Source of the DNA: Daphnia pulex
Taxonomy: Eukaryota > Arthropoda > Branchiopoda > Diplostraca > Daphniidae
Direction of reading: 5' to 3'
DNA: 64,000 nucleotides
Assembly: GCF_021134715.1 (NCBI RefSeq)
Contig: NC_060024.1
Span: 5,084,001-5,148,000 of the forward strand
The position numbers were made by a program, and so were the translations under genes. Below the pieces are notes generated by a model. It ran no database searches and was not told the DNA's origin. It was given only the letters and a program-made list of their open reading frames with translations. This document shows positions 32,130 through 43,118 of the stretch, one piece after another (positions within the stretch are counted from its first letter, which is position 1; the number at the start of each line of letters is the position of its first letter).

Positions 32130-32578
32130 TGTAACGAATTGAATGGATAGGCCGTGTGGCTCTTTCCGCTCAATCGTCAACTTAAAGATTAATTTAAAGG
32201 CGTAAAGAATTGTATTGTTCACATTAGCTTACGTGACTAAACTCGAAGCGCAAGACTTCTCTAGCATGAGACGGGTGAAAACATGAATATGGAAACAATA
32301 ATAAAATGAAGAATAAACCCGAGAGGTGTGACAAGTGAGCCAGTAGTGAGACACTGAGCTACACAGTAACATTCTGTGACGGGTGAGTCAGAAAGACTGA
32401 ACTAAAGAATGAGATTCTGCGTTGGGTTTTATACCAAAAACAAGTAAAGGGAAAGTGAGAAATAATGGGTCAAGAGAAAGGGAGATTGGTAGGTCACAAC
32501 AGGTCACAAAAGAGAAAGGCACTTGGATCAACTTTGACCCAGATCAAAAATAGAAAGGCGCATCTCAGAATCCTTACA
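32130..32578 (-). mobile_element. Candidate LTR in minus orientation
   Basis: On the minus strand it begins TGTAAGGATTC and ends CAATTCGTTACA. It has a TATA box (GGTATAAAACCC, about 32424-32435) and is preceded by a purine-rich run (GGGAGGGTGAGTGA) that would serve as a polypurine tract. The minus-strand gag genes lie upstream, so this would be their 3' LTR. Only one copy is present, so the ends are inferred. Confidence 0.5.
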
Positions 32579-33377
32579 TCACTCACCCTCCCGACAGGTT
32601 GCGTCCCGCAACCTATAAAGAGACATAAAACTACACAGAACTGACAGTGAGATACACATTTATGCATTAAAATTTAATTGTCTTCTTGAATCATGGCTGG
32701 CGAGAATTTTTTTTCTTTCTCGCTCCCATCAATATTTCTTGAATTAGTCAATATTAGTCAATAACTTGGTTCACGTTTCTTAATTCTTAATTCAAATGCA
32801 ATATTACTCATACAGTCTACTCTAAAATGAATTGTCAGTTCTGAGTGGATCCTTTCGATTGTTCTTCCTGGGATGGTCGTGATGCTTGAAGATGTTGAGT
32901 GTATGGCCGTCCTTCGTGGTAGGTGGGCGGTTGGCCAAGGTTCTCCAATCTCCTCTAGGCGTTCAGTTCGGTAATCGCTGCCACCAGGTAGTAAAATAAC
33001 GCATTTATCCACTGCTGCGGAAAGCGCGGAAAAAAGTGGAGGGGTAATTAGTGGCAAAGTGAGTGGAAAGGAGTAAAAAACGGAAAAAGTAAATGGCAAG
33101 GGGGAAGATTCTGACAGTTAAAAAAATTTTTTTTTAAGCTAATCAAATTCTTCCCTTGCCTCCGGCTTGTTGTCAGAGACGCTTCTTTTAATAAGCTCAT
33201 AAATTTCCCTTTTTTATTCATTCTTTCTTCCTTTCAATTTTTTTTTAGCTCTTTCTTTACTTATTCTCATTATCAAATCCTAACACTCGATTGATTGTTT
33301 TCTCCTTTTATTGTTTTTTACCTCACAAAAAATATGCGTTTGGGCAATAATACAAAAAGACAACAAGATTGATGGAA
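32579..33377 (-). other. 3' part of the minus-strand gag element, with a possible protease-like remnant
   Basis: A minus-strand frame at 32758-33099 contains a stretch ending HSELTIHFRVD that might derive from a retropepsin, but no DTG or ILG motif is visible and I do not assign it. Around 33140-33195 the sequence resembles the 74-bp tandem repeat at 34501-34667. The rest is low-complexity DNA. Confidence 0.3.
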
Positions 33378-34293
33378 TTACTCCTCGGTCTGAGGGTTTG
33401 AAGGGCCCGGCTGGATTTCCGCTTCTAGAGGACAGTCTTTTATCTCATGGCCCCGTTGCCGACAAGAATAGCAAAGGCGCCTTTCGTTCCCGGATTGTGG
33501 CTCTTCCTCGTTCCTTCGCGAACGTTTCGGCTCCGGCTCTCCTTTTTCTTGGGTTGGCGTCGGTGGTCTGCGTTGTAGTGGGTTGACGTCGAGAATCTGG
33601 TCAAACAATTCTTGGGCCGTTGCCCAATTCTCCCACTCGATCGCATGGTCAAGTTTGTGCCGGAGTCGTATGGTGTGGTTGTCTTGCACTCGCATTAGCA
33701 TTGACGCATTGACGGTTCAGGGCCACTTTATGGCTCTCCCCCGGTTGAATTACAATTCCCGCCGTCATGGTGTATTTCTGGTAGAATTCCCGGATGTGTG
33801 GTTGTCGGCAGGCTTCATCCGACAATTCCACCGGCATCTGGATCGTTATCCCCCGGTTGTTCAAGGTTCGGAGCCGTGACGACCGGTCCTGAACCTCTTT
33901 AAACTTGGGGATATTCACGCCGCCGTCGGGGAAGAAAAGGCTCCCGATGAATTCGGTAAGGCCGGCCTCCTTGCGAGCCGTCCATTCTTTTGCGTGCATG
34001 ATGGTCCAAGCCATCGGGGCCACTCCCGAGAAGCCGTCGGCACGCGCTTCCCAGAAGTGGCAACTGTCGCAGATGAAGATGTTACGGTCTTCTTCTTCTA
34101 CTCCGTAGTCTTCTCCTCCGTCTTGGTGTAGGGCAAGGTAGTAGACTCTTTTCTCAATCTGTCGAATACGGAAGTTGTCTTCCTTTCTCTGGCCCTCGAT
34201 GCAGATAACGCACTGTGTTATTTTGTTGTACGCCATGTTGGGAGTTGTTTGTTTTTTGGTAGTTGCAAAATAAATTGTGACTGGCTTTTTCAT
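33378..34293 (-). pseudogene. Gag-like protein with CxxC module and CCHC knuckle, copy 1 (one frameshift)
   Basis: It starts at the ATG at 34293 (MKKPVTIYFAT). The N-terminal part has a likely zinc-binding module (CVICIEG, then about 50 residues later CDSCHFW). A helical region follows (VELSDEACRQPHIREFYQKY). A frameshift near 33690 leads into DHAIEWENWATAQELFDQIL, a proline-rich basic stretch and a CCHC zinc knuckle, CYSCRQRGHEIKDC. An acidic end stops at 33378. In LTR elements such proteins form the particle and package RNA. No reverse transcriptase is found nearby, so the element is non-autonomous or truncated. A second, more decayed copy lies 1.6 kb upstream in the same orientation. Confidence 0.65.
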
Positions 34294-34500
34294 TGTTTCA
34301 GGTCCTTTATAGAGTTGTTTTTGTTCTAGGGGGGACGCCTCTTTTTTGAAGCTTTGTTTTTATAAAAAGTAGAAAGTTTACTCGTCCATCAAGAAGTCTT
34401 TGAACTTATCAGGGCGGCGTTTCACTCTTTTTGACCTTTTCTCTTCCTGGTTGAGTTCAGCTTTGTTTTTTGATCTGATTCGTGTTGGGCGTCACAAACA

Positions 34501-34667
34501 AGCTAGTAAAAATTTTTTCGTTTCCTCCGACTTGTCGTTAGAGAACGCTTTTTGGAAAAGAATAAAGATTGAAAGCTAGTAAAATTTTCTCGTTTCCTCC
34601 GACTTGTCGTCAGAGAACGCTTTTTGGAAAAAAAATAAAGATTGAGAGCTAGTAAAATTTTCGTTTC
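34501..34667. repeat. Minisatellite, about 74-bp unit, 2.3 copies
   Basis: Unit starts are at 34501, 34574 and 34648. Each begins AGCTAGTAAAA and contains TCCGACTTGTCGTNAGAGAA. It lies between the two gag copies, and a diverged relative is at about 33140-33195 just after gag copy 1. The unit therefore seems to mark the 3' region of each gag element. Confidence 0.85.
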
Positions 34668-35039
34668 CCCAAGACTTCCACTTTTCTCATTTCTTCCGAG
34701 ATTTACCCAGGGCGCTGGTATTCGCACCAGCAGCCTTGTTTATCGGCGAATGGAATTAGTTACTCTCGAACTTTTTGTGGTTCATTTTCTTTATGTTCAT
34801 CTGGTTTATTTTTTTTCCTTTCGACAACAGTTCCTGGCCGAATTCTCATATCTTATTATAACTTTCAAAAAAAAAATTGTTGTAATTAATTTATTCTATC
34901 GATTGACCGAATATAGTTAGTTTTAAACCAGAACATTCGTTCGTTTGTTTTTCCTTTTATTTTGTTTTTTTTTTACCTCAAAAAGATACGTTTGGGATAC
35001 AAGTGACAACTCAATAATAAAAAAGTCAACAAAGATGGA

Positions 35040-35913
35040 TGCGATGATGAGATTACTCCTCGGTCTGGTTGTTCGAAGGGCCTGGCTGGAAGTCCGCTTC
35101 CAGATCGCCCCCGTTGGCTTCGTTCCGTCGCGAACGTTTCGGCTCCGGTTCTTCAGCGTCACCTTCCTGTAGTTGTGGAAGTGGTGATGGAGATCGACGA
35201 TGTAGCGGGTCAACATCTAGGATCTGGTCAAATATTTATTTCGAAGTTACCAAATTTTCCCACTCGATGGCATGGTCCAATCGGCCCCGGAGACGTGTGG
35301 TGTGATTCTCCTGTACTCGGGGGTCTTGGCGGCTCATGGCCGCTTTATGGCTCTCTCCAGGTCGGTTTATAATTCCCACCACCATTAGGTACTTTTCGTA
35401 GAACTCCCGGTTGTATGGTTGCCGGCAGGCTTCATCCGACAACTCCATCGGCATCTCTATCGGTATCCCTCGGTTCGTCAAAGATTGAAGCCGTGACGAC
35501 TGGGCCTTTATTTCTTGAAATTTGGGAATATTTACACGGCTGTCGGGAAAGAAAAGGCTCCCGTCGAACTTTGTAAGGCCAACCTCCTTGCGAGCTGTTC
35601 ATTCTGTCGCGTACTGGATGATCCAAGCGATCGTTGCAACTCCCGAGAAGTCGCTGGCACGCGCTTCCCAGAAGTGGCAACGGTCGCAGATGAAGATATT
35701 ACGGTCTTCTTCTTTTTTTGTTCCCCTTTGTAGTCTTCTCCTCCGTCTTGGTTAAGGGCAAGGTAGAAGACTTTTCTTCCAATCTGGCGAATACGGAAGT
35801 TGTCTTCCTTTTTCTGTCCTTCGATGCAGATCACGCAATTTGTGATTTTGTTGTTAGTCATTTGAGAGTTGTTTTTGGATAGTTGCAAAAAAAATTGTGA
35901 CTGGCTTTTTCAT
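35040..35913 (-). pseudogene. Gag-like protein, copy 2 (decayed)
   Basis: It starts at the ATG at 35913 with MKKPVTIFFAT and is collinear with copy 1: CVICIEGQKKEDNFRIRQIG, then MELSDEACRQPYNREFYEKY, DHAIEWEN and a final basic stretch ending PGPSNNQTEE. The reading frame is broken at several points (near 35730, 35600 and 35240). The C-terminal CCHC knuckle has been deleted, since the basic stretch KRSRRNEA runs straight into the acidic end. The N-terminal CxxC is kept. Copies 1 and 2 are head to tail, which suggests tandem duplication or nested insertion. Confidence 0.65.
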
Positions 35914-36828
35914 TGTTTCAGGTGCTTTATATTGTAAAGGCTCGGCCAATGGCTTACTACTTTCACCAGACAGGGGTAGGAGCCGGTTCAAATTTTCCAC
36001 GCGGGACAGCTGGATAAGAGAGTGAGAGAAGGGGTGGGACTTACTGGGGAGACATCTGGTGGCGGGAAAGTGAAGGAGCGGGGAAAGTGCGGTATGAGAC
36101 GACGACCGCGTGAAGCCCTGGGAAAACCGACGTGAAGATCTTGGCGTGAAGATCTTGTGGTGGTCGGCAGGCAAGTTGGCACGAACGATGAAGACACCGG
36201 CGGTAGTTGAATCACGTAACACACGTAAAGACTCAAAGACACGACGCAATTCAAGACGACACGTAGATAAGGGTTTTAGGAAGTTTATTGAAAAAGGCAC
36301 ACACACATACAAATACAAAACTAAAAAGTTGAACTAGTAAAAGAAAAAAGGAGAGAACTTTACTGGGTCAATCCGCGCCGATTCGACCAATCGTTGGCGC
36401 GGTCATCTCTTGGAATCAAAAATCCTTTTAACAGTGGGTTGATATAGTCATTATATCATCGCCCTGAAAAGGATTTTTGTTTTGGTTAATTCGTTCAAAA
36501 GTTATGGCAAAATGAAAATCGATTTTTTTCATTTTGTCGTAACGAAAAAAATGAGCGACTTTTTCTTATTTTAATTCCCTACTTATTATTATTAGTGTCG
36601 TTTCTATACACCACTGGCGCTCTGCTTCCTTTTTTACTAAAGGGGCGTATAGATGTTATACCAATGAAAAAGTAGTAGACATGCCAAAAAATCGTGCGCA
36701 GTTTACGCCGATGCGCACCACAGCGGCAGATAGCATAACTAAACTTTTTATTACGCTTGGACTTAGCGTACTTCAAGATCCTTTGTTCGACAAGCAGTCG
36801 GTTCTCGTCTCGTCTCTTGAAGTAGTTG
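35914..36828. other. Region upstream of gag copy 2, no gene recognised
   Basis: A minus-strand open stretch (36318-35914) leads into gag without a convincing domain and is probably leader sequence. Around 36420-36475 an inverted pair flanks 30 bases (AAAAATCCTTTTAACAG and CTGAAAAGGATTTTT). I see nothing else to annotate. Confidence 0.4.
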
Positions 36829-37176
36829 TTTTTTGCTAATTAAAAGTTCTAATTAAAAAATATGATTCTTGAAAGGAAATTGACTTAGGTCAATTATCAT
36901 TCGGAATTCAAATATTCTTATCACATGTGTGTTAGTGGTTCAAATCTTGATATAAGCAAAACGTTTTATTATTTAAATTTTCAATTTTATTTTATTTTAT
37001 TTCGATTTATGTGAAAAAATTAGCGTTCAATTTGATTTTTCGTTTCATTTGCACAAGAAAATATACGAGAAAGCAAGAGGGAACTGAAAGGAAATGGAGA
37101 CATTCCCGTGGAGGAACACTAATATTATACTAGATTTTTGTCAAACAAAAATTATTTTAATACGTTCTATTCTACA

Positions 37177-37290
37177 GTCCTTGGGTGTAATGGTTAGCGC
37201 TTCGGGTGGATCAAGTAAGTTGTGCGTGAGCTCGACATAGTGGGGCCGCACACCGTTGTGCGTGAGCTCGAATAAGTGGGGCCGCACACC
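37177..37290 (+). ncRNA. tRNA-like segment of array monomer 1
   Basis: GGGTGTAATGGTTAGCGC closely resembles the D-arm/A-box of tRNA-Gln genes. It is followed by two direct copies of a 35-36 base hairpin unit (TTGTGCGTGAGCTCGA, then GTGGGGCCGCACACC, with GTGCG pairing to CGCAC). There is no good B box and no closed cloverleaf, so this is a tRNA-derived promoter remnant and not a tRNA gene. Confidence 0.5.
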
Positions 37291-37576
37291 AGAGCATACC
37301 GATATGTTAACTTACATGACTGAGGATTGTTTTTTGCTAATTAAAAGTTCTAATTAAAAAATATAATTTTTGAAAGGAAATTGACTTAGGTCAATTATCA
37401 TTCGGAATTCAAATATTCTTATCACATGTGTGTTAGTGGTTCAAATCTTGATATAAGCAAAACATTTTATTATTTCAATTTTCAATTTTATTTTATTTTA
37501 TTTCGATTTATGTGAAAAAATTAGCATTCAATTTGATTTTTCTGATTTTTCGTTTCATTTGCACAAGAAAATATAC

Positions 37577-38118
37577 GAGGGGTTGTCAACTCGATCCGAA
37601 GGTGTACGGATCTTAAATCCAAAAATGATTTTTTCAAATTTTGGGGATTTTTTCAGATTTTTTTCAGATTTTTCAGATTTTTTTAGATAAATGCTATAAA
37701 GTCTTATTTTACCAGATGGAACACCCATTGATTGACGTGGCTTTACTTTACAGATAATTGTCCAGCGCTGGACAATTTCTTTGCAAACCTCTGACAAAAT
37801 TTGGAATGTAACTTTGTGCCCAGGTGAAAGTTTGAACTTGGACGGGCACCGTGAAAAGATAGATCCAAATATTTGTAGTTTTTCTTCTTTATTCATAATT
37901 TCGAGAACATCAGGATCACCAAGTACATCTCGGATGTACTCTTCAATCATGACACTTGACTCATTTACTTTAGCCAACGCACGAATTCCACTAAAATTGA
38001 GATCGTTAAGTATTTTTTTAATACTTTCAGGTACAATGACATTGTTTTCTTTTAACAATTCCCATGTATCGTCATCCTCTCTAGAAATACCAGAATTCAT
38101 AGAAGTCATTTTTCCCAT
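37577..38118 (-). CDS. ORF of unknown family inside the TIR element
   Basis: From the ATG at 38118 the frame reads MGKMTSMNSGISREDDDTWE, then a helix-rich charged segment with PESIKKILNDLNFSGIRALA and IEEYIRDVLGDPDVLEIM, then CPSKFKLSPGHKV and EVCKEIVQRW. It stays open into low-complexity Ser/Lys-rich sequence and out through the left TIR, so its C-terminus is not natural. The first 125 or so residues look like a real protein fragment (balanced composition, no stops). I do not recognise the family. It may be the N-terminus of a host or transposon gene captured by the element. Confidence 0.45.
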
Positions 38119-38380
38119 CAAAAATTCCTAGCATGGCATTGACAGCAGACAGACCAAGAGACAGACAGAAGCCCAAGGGGAATTATTAACACAGTAAGGG
38201 GAATTAGAATCGATAACGAAAAAAATCGATTCTTGTAAAATTTTGTCGATTTATTAAACCAAAATTTTTGGAATTTTGGGATTTTTTTGATTTTTATTTT
38301 TTTTATTTTTGGGATTTTTTAGGGATTTTTTTGAAAAAATCCGAGGGTGTACGAGGATTTTTTTGAGTTGACAACCCCTC
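37577..38380. mobile_element. About 800-bp TIR element with 10-bp target duplication carrying an ORF
   Basis: The ends are exact 16-bp inverted repeats, GAGGGGTTGTCAACTC at 37577-37592 and its complement at 38365-38380. The array sequence GAAAATATAC is duplicated at 37567-37576 and 38381-38390, and the uninterrupted monomers prove the empty site. Just inside each end is a small hairpin with the loop GGTGTACG. A 9-10 bp duplication is typical of Mutator-like elements. There is no transposase, only a different ORF (see next entry). Confidence 0.88.
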
Positions 38381-38500
38381 GAAAATATACGAGAAAGCAA
38401 GAGGGAACTGAAAGGAAATGGAGACATTACCGTGGAGGAACACTAATATTACACTAGATTTTTGTCAAACAAAAATTATTTTAATACGTTCTATACTACA

Positions 38501-38614
38501 GTCCTTGGGTGTAATGGTTAGCGCTTCGGGTGGATCAAGTAAGTTGTGCGTGAGCTCGAAATAGTGGGGCCGCACACCGTTGTGCGTGAGCTCGAATAAG
38601 TGGGGCCGCACACC
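38501..38614 (+). ncRNA. tRNA-like segment of array monomer 2
   Basis: Near-identical to the segment at 37177-37290: same tRNA-Gln-like A-box region and same doubled hairpin unit, with one substitution (CTCGAAATAG for CTCGACATAG). Confidence 0.5.
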
Positions 38615-39010
38615 AGAGCATACCGATATGTTAAACTTACATGACTGAGGATTGTTTTTTGCTTTTTAAAAGCTCTAATTAAAAAAATATGATTCTTGTA
38701 AGGAAATTGACTTAAGTAAATTATCATTCGGAATTCAAATATTCTTATCACATGTGTGTTAGTGGTTCAAATCTTGATATAAGCAAAACGTTTTATTATT
38801 TCAATTTTCAATTTTATTTTATTTTATTTCAATTTATGTGAAAAAATTAGCGTTCAATTTGATTTTTGCTGATTTTTGGTTTCATTTGCACAAGAAAATT
38901 TACGAGAAAGCAAGAGGGAACTGAAAGGAAATGGAGACATTCCCGTGGAGGAACAAATATTATCTAGATTTTTGTCAAACAAAAATTATTTTAATACGTT
39001 CTATACTACA

Positions 39011-39124
39011 GTCCTTGGGTGTAATGGTTAGCGCTTCGGGTGGATCAAGTAAGTTGTGCGTGAGCTCGACATAGTGGGGCCGCACACCGTTGTGCGTGAG
39101 CTCGAATAAGTGGGGCCGCACACC
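39011..39124 (+). ncRNA. tRNA-like segment of array monomer 3
   Basis: Same as the segment in monomer 1. A fourth head at 40744-40757 is cut after GGGTGTAAT, where the array ends. Confidence 0.5.
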
Positions 39125-39421
39125 AGAGCATACCGATATGTTAAACTTACATGACTGAAGATTGTTTTTTGCTTTTTAAAAGTTCTAATTAAAAAATATG
39201 ATTCTTGTAAGGATATTGACTTAAGTAAATTATCATTCGGAATTCAAATATTCTTATCACATCTGTGTTAGTGGTTCAAATCTTGATATAAGCAAAACGT
39301 TTTATTATTTCAATTTTCAATTTTATTTTATTTTATTTAGATTTATGTGAAAAAATTAACGTTCAATTTGATTTTTCTGATTTTTCGTTTCATTTGCACA
39401 AGAAAATATACGAGAAAGCAA

Positions 39422-40641
39422 CCCGTACGCGACAGATAGCTTAAAAGTACTTTTTTAAGCTTAGAAAAAACGCAAAAATTTCGTTTTGTACTAAAGATTT
39501 AGTAAGCTTAACTTTGCAACACACAGAACCATGAAATATATAAGCTAAACATAGCTGTTCCCGTGGTGAGCTAAGAATTGCTGTTTTTTCTGAAGCTTGA
39601 TTCAGCTTACTCTCATCTATCCTAGAAAAAAGGGGGAAATAAAGAAATGGCGCGCGCGCACCTTTCTCTAAGCTTAACTAAGCTAACTTTTATATTTCTA
39701 AGCTTTTTCGTAAATTCTGGGTCACCTATCCAATTGCTGATGTGATGAGGGGTTGCTGCATTCTTTGTTGACGGTCACCGTTGGTCCTGATGTGGCATTA
39801 TTTGATATGTTAAATTTCTCAATAATGAATACTGCCAAAATTACACCAGATATATTTTTCTCTTCTCTTCTTTTTCTCTTTCCCTTAATCCTTTTAATGC
39901 ATCGTTATCACTTATTACTTTTAACATTGTTCTTATTGAATATATATCTCGATGTAAATTTAGCCTTTTGTTGATATGGCGCAGGTAGTTGAAAAGCGCA
40001 GGGTATATCCGTAAGAAATAAGACTATCAAATAGTCAATTTATCGGTAAAAATAATAATTTACATTGTAGAATCTAGATTAAGAGAGCAGATGATGTACA
40101 TATTGATTACAGCATATGCTGATTATTAATTAGGAGAAAAGTTAGCTGTTTTCGGCTGTTTTCAGGTTATATAATCGTTACTTTTCTAATCATAGCATAG
40201 AATAAGCTTACATTAACTTAAGAATTATATAGCATAAAATCAAAAAGAAAATCTTAGCTGTTTTCAGCTTATTTTTTCCCTAGATGATAAAACGAAAGCT
40301 TGTCCAAGCTTTTATTTTCATTACTTTTATTATTTTAAGTAACTTTAAGGTGAATCCGGGTGAATCAAAACCAAGGAAGAAAAAGTAAAAGTAAGTTCAA
40401 GCTTACTAAAAAAAAGTATGACCTGAGTTTAAGTCTGCTTGGTAAAATATAAGTAATTTTCAGCTTAATAAAGCTTGAAGACAAACATCATCGACGGAAT
40501 AAAAAAAATCTAGCTACGTTAAGCAAAACAAACCTAACTCTTGGGCTACTATATGAAATATAAGCTAATGTAAGCTAACGTAAGCTTGGGAATCGGGGAA
40601 AAAAATAAAAAAGCACTTTTAAGCTATCTGTCGCGTACGGG
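39422..40641. mobile_element. 1220-bp non-autonomous TIR element rich in AGCT-centred motifs
   Basis: The inverted ends begin CCCGTACGCGACAGATAGC and match over about 34 bp with one mismatch. The insertion point in the monomer shows a 2-bp AA duplication at most. The interior contains about 25 copies of AGCT words, mostly in TAAGCTTA, TAAGCTAA, CAGCTTA or TTAGCTG contexts, on both sides of an AT-rich core. It encodes no transposase: the ORF at 39753-39974 is hydrophobic low-complexity sequence. Confidence 0.85.
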
Positions 40642-40757
40642 AAGAGGGAACTGAAAGGAAATGGAGACATTACCGTGGAGGAACACTAATATTACACTAG
40701 ATTTTTGTCAAACAAAAATTATTTTAATACGTTCTATACTACAGTCCTTGGGTGTAA

Positions 40758-41112
40758 TAATTAGAATTAAATATTCAAAATAAATATATTTTCAACTATA
40801 TTTAGTTGAATTAATATTTCCGATGTATAATTTTGGGACATTGTTGCGGGGGTGGGTGGGTAAATGTACTAGTTGGTACTGGTGATGGTGCTAGCTATAG
40901 TCTATATAGATATATAGACTATAGCTAGGCCTATAGTAGATATTGTTATCGGTGATGGCCGCCTTTTTTTCGAATTTTTCCGATTTGTTACGTATCAAAC
41001 CGTCGAACTATTTTTCAAATAAGAAAACAATGGGCGAAAATGAAACTGTTGGTGCACAGGTGCTCGTCGCTATCGCTTTTTTTATGTGTTGCTAGGGCTT
41101 TCCTTTTTTTTA
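40758..41112. other. Spacer between the monomer array and unit 2, with a 38-bp palindrome
   Basis: No gene. A palindrome at 40891-40928 has 17-bp perfect arms (CTAGCTATAGTCTATAT and its complement) around AGAT. A GGGGGTGGGTGGG run lies at about 40849-40860. Confidence 0.6.
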
Positions 41113-43118
41113 TAAAGGTGGTTCTTCTCTCATGAGATCTCACTGAGAGACTGTAAAAGAGCTTTCCAGCACGTCAATAATAATGAAAATAAAAAGGCCA
41201 GTGTACCAATCCATTCAATCCAGCCTTATGGCCTATTGTTTTCGGTTGGCGATGTTTCCGAGAAGTTAAAAGAGTGTGCGCGAGTGTTTTCTCTCCTGAG
41301 GTTTTACCTCTTGGGACAGCAGCAAAAAGATCTTTTTAAAATCAACTCTACATGAATTAAATTCCCATGAGTGCATCAGAACTCCCTGCTGCAGAATACC
41401 CGCCCTTGGATCTTTACACTAAACAACCTTGCTTTGCCACTTTCTGTATACTTTAGTGTATCCAGGGGAAAACGAACTGAGGAAACCATACTCTTGCATG
41501 GGCTAGGTGTTGGAATAAGCGAGAGGAAGAAAAATGCAAAGCGTTTTCTAGAGCAAAGCTTAAATCATTTCATTCATTGAAAAACGTTAATTATAGCTGT
41601 AGGCCTACAAATCTATATCTCAATAAACAAAACGCACAAATTGGCTTTTTAGCTTGATTAGGTTTTAGAGCGCCGTGCCGATGTCAGCATGAGTTCGATT
41701 CTCTTACTAGCCGAAATCTCGAGCGCCAAATCTCTTGTTATTGTTATAAAAAGATTTAATTATTTTGAATATTTCCCCCCTAGGTGAACGTTTAAGTTTT
41801 CGTATTGTATTTACGACAGGCCTAGTACTGAATTAAATCACTATTTCATCAATCGTTTAGATTGCGCAATGGTCTAAATATATATAATATTCGCAATGCG
41901 ACCGATTTGAATTTCCTGTTATTCCAGAATGCTCATGTGTGACTTGTTTGTTTCCGAATCAGTGAAAACACAATTTACATTAAATTATAGAAATTTATTT
42001 TATTTGGCATATAGAAAATGGCTTATAAGGAACCGCAAAGATAGGCATAATATTTACACGGTGCTTCGTCCATCTGGATCATTAACGGCAATAACTCATT
42101 TTTGCATAATAAAACAAACAATAAATTTGCGGCTGCGGATGATGGTGCTTAGGGTGTTTATCGTCTCTCACGTTGACCATTCAATTTTTCACGATTGTCG
42201 GATCGGAGATTGGAGAGAGAGATCGAATAGAGAGATTGGAGATCGCTGTCGACGGCCGACTGGATCTGGATGGCCACCGAACCAGTATAACTTTTATATA
42301 TGTATAAAGTATAGCCTATAATATTTATTATATCTTGGAGGTGGCAGCGCACCAGCAGCAGCACCAGCCATTGTGAGCAGCAACGACGATACCTTGTCTT
42401 ATTATAATACATGGACAAAGGAATAAATAAAACTACACCCTCAGTTACAATGCGGCCAATAACACGATCAAAATTTCGTAAAAAATATAACTAATAACTG
42501 AGAAAAAGCGAAAAAAAGAAACTATTTTGAAAGCACGACTTTATCGACTGACAACATCATGCAGCCATCTGCCATCGTATTTAGCTTGTATATAGTCCAT
42601 CAGACAATTATATATAATATCGTCGTCGAATGAATAATTTAGGCTGTATAATGTCAATATCGTTGTATTCTATAGTCAGCACAGGCCTATACAACAGAAA
42701 CAGTAATAAACAAATACAAAGCACCGAAAATAAAAATGTGAACAATTTATCAGTAATGTGCTGCAGTATACTACTATACTGCCAATACTTGCTATGCTAC
42801 AATACTTGCTTTGCAATCTTGAATTGTTGATTTAATTACAGATAACTCGTGTGTATTTGGTCATTTGGTGGCACTTTGAATGGACGGTCAGTTAAAAAGG
42901 ATCAACAAAATCTGGAAGACTTGACGACCAATCGAGGCACACTGGTTTCACCTCAAAGCAGAAAAACGGATTCAAAACTATTGACGTGAAAATAGCTCAT
43001 CAGCCTGGACAACCCGACGAACCTCAAACAGAAATTTTTTTCTAGTCCCGAAAATATCGGAAAAGATGCGCCGGAGAAGTCTGAATTAATCGGAGAAGTG
43101 AAATCTTAATTCCTGGAG

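Larger units (their letters stand above)
36829..40757 (+). repeat. Tandem array of about 510-bp monomers with a tRNA-like segment, split by two insertions
   Basis: A monomer is recognised by TTTTTTGCTAATTAAAAGTT, a long AT-rich part, AGAGGGAACTGAAAGGAAAT and GTCCTTGGGTGTAATGGTTA. The tRNA-like heads begin at 37177, 38501, 39011 and (truncated) 40744. The array starts mid-monomer at 36829 and ends at 40757. Period differences are explained by insertions at 37577-38380 and 39422-40641. It could be a satellite grown from a SINE. Confidence 0.88.

Noticed and set aside
37177..37290. Functional tRNA-Gln gene
   Set aside because: The A-box region matches, but the anticodon arm, B box and acceptor pairing do not form a cloverleaf.
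39753..39974. Hydrophobic ORF inside the 1220-bp TIR element
   Set aside because: Its composition reflects AT-rich sequence, and there is no transposase or membrane-protein motif pattern.
36829..40757. CRISPR-like array
   Set aside because: Monomers of about 510 bp are contiguous, with no unique spacers, and the context is eukaryotic.
42158..42418. Minus-strand ORF of 86 codons in unit 2
   Set aside because: The equivalent in unit 1 differs by frameshifts and has no conserved product. It is non-coding PWWP 5' sequence.
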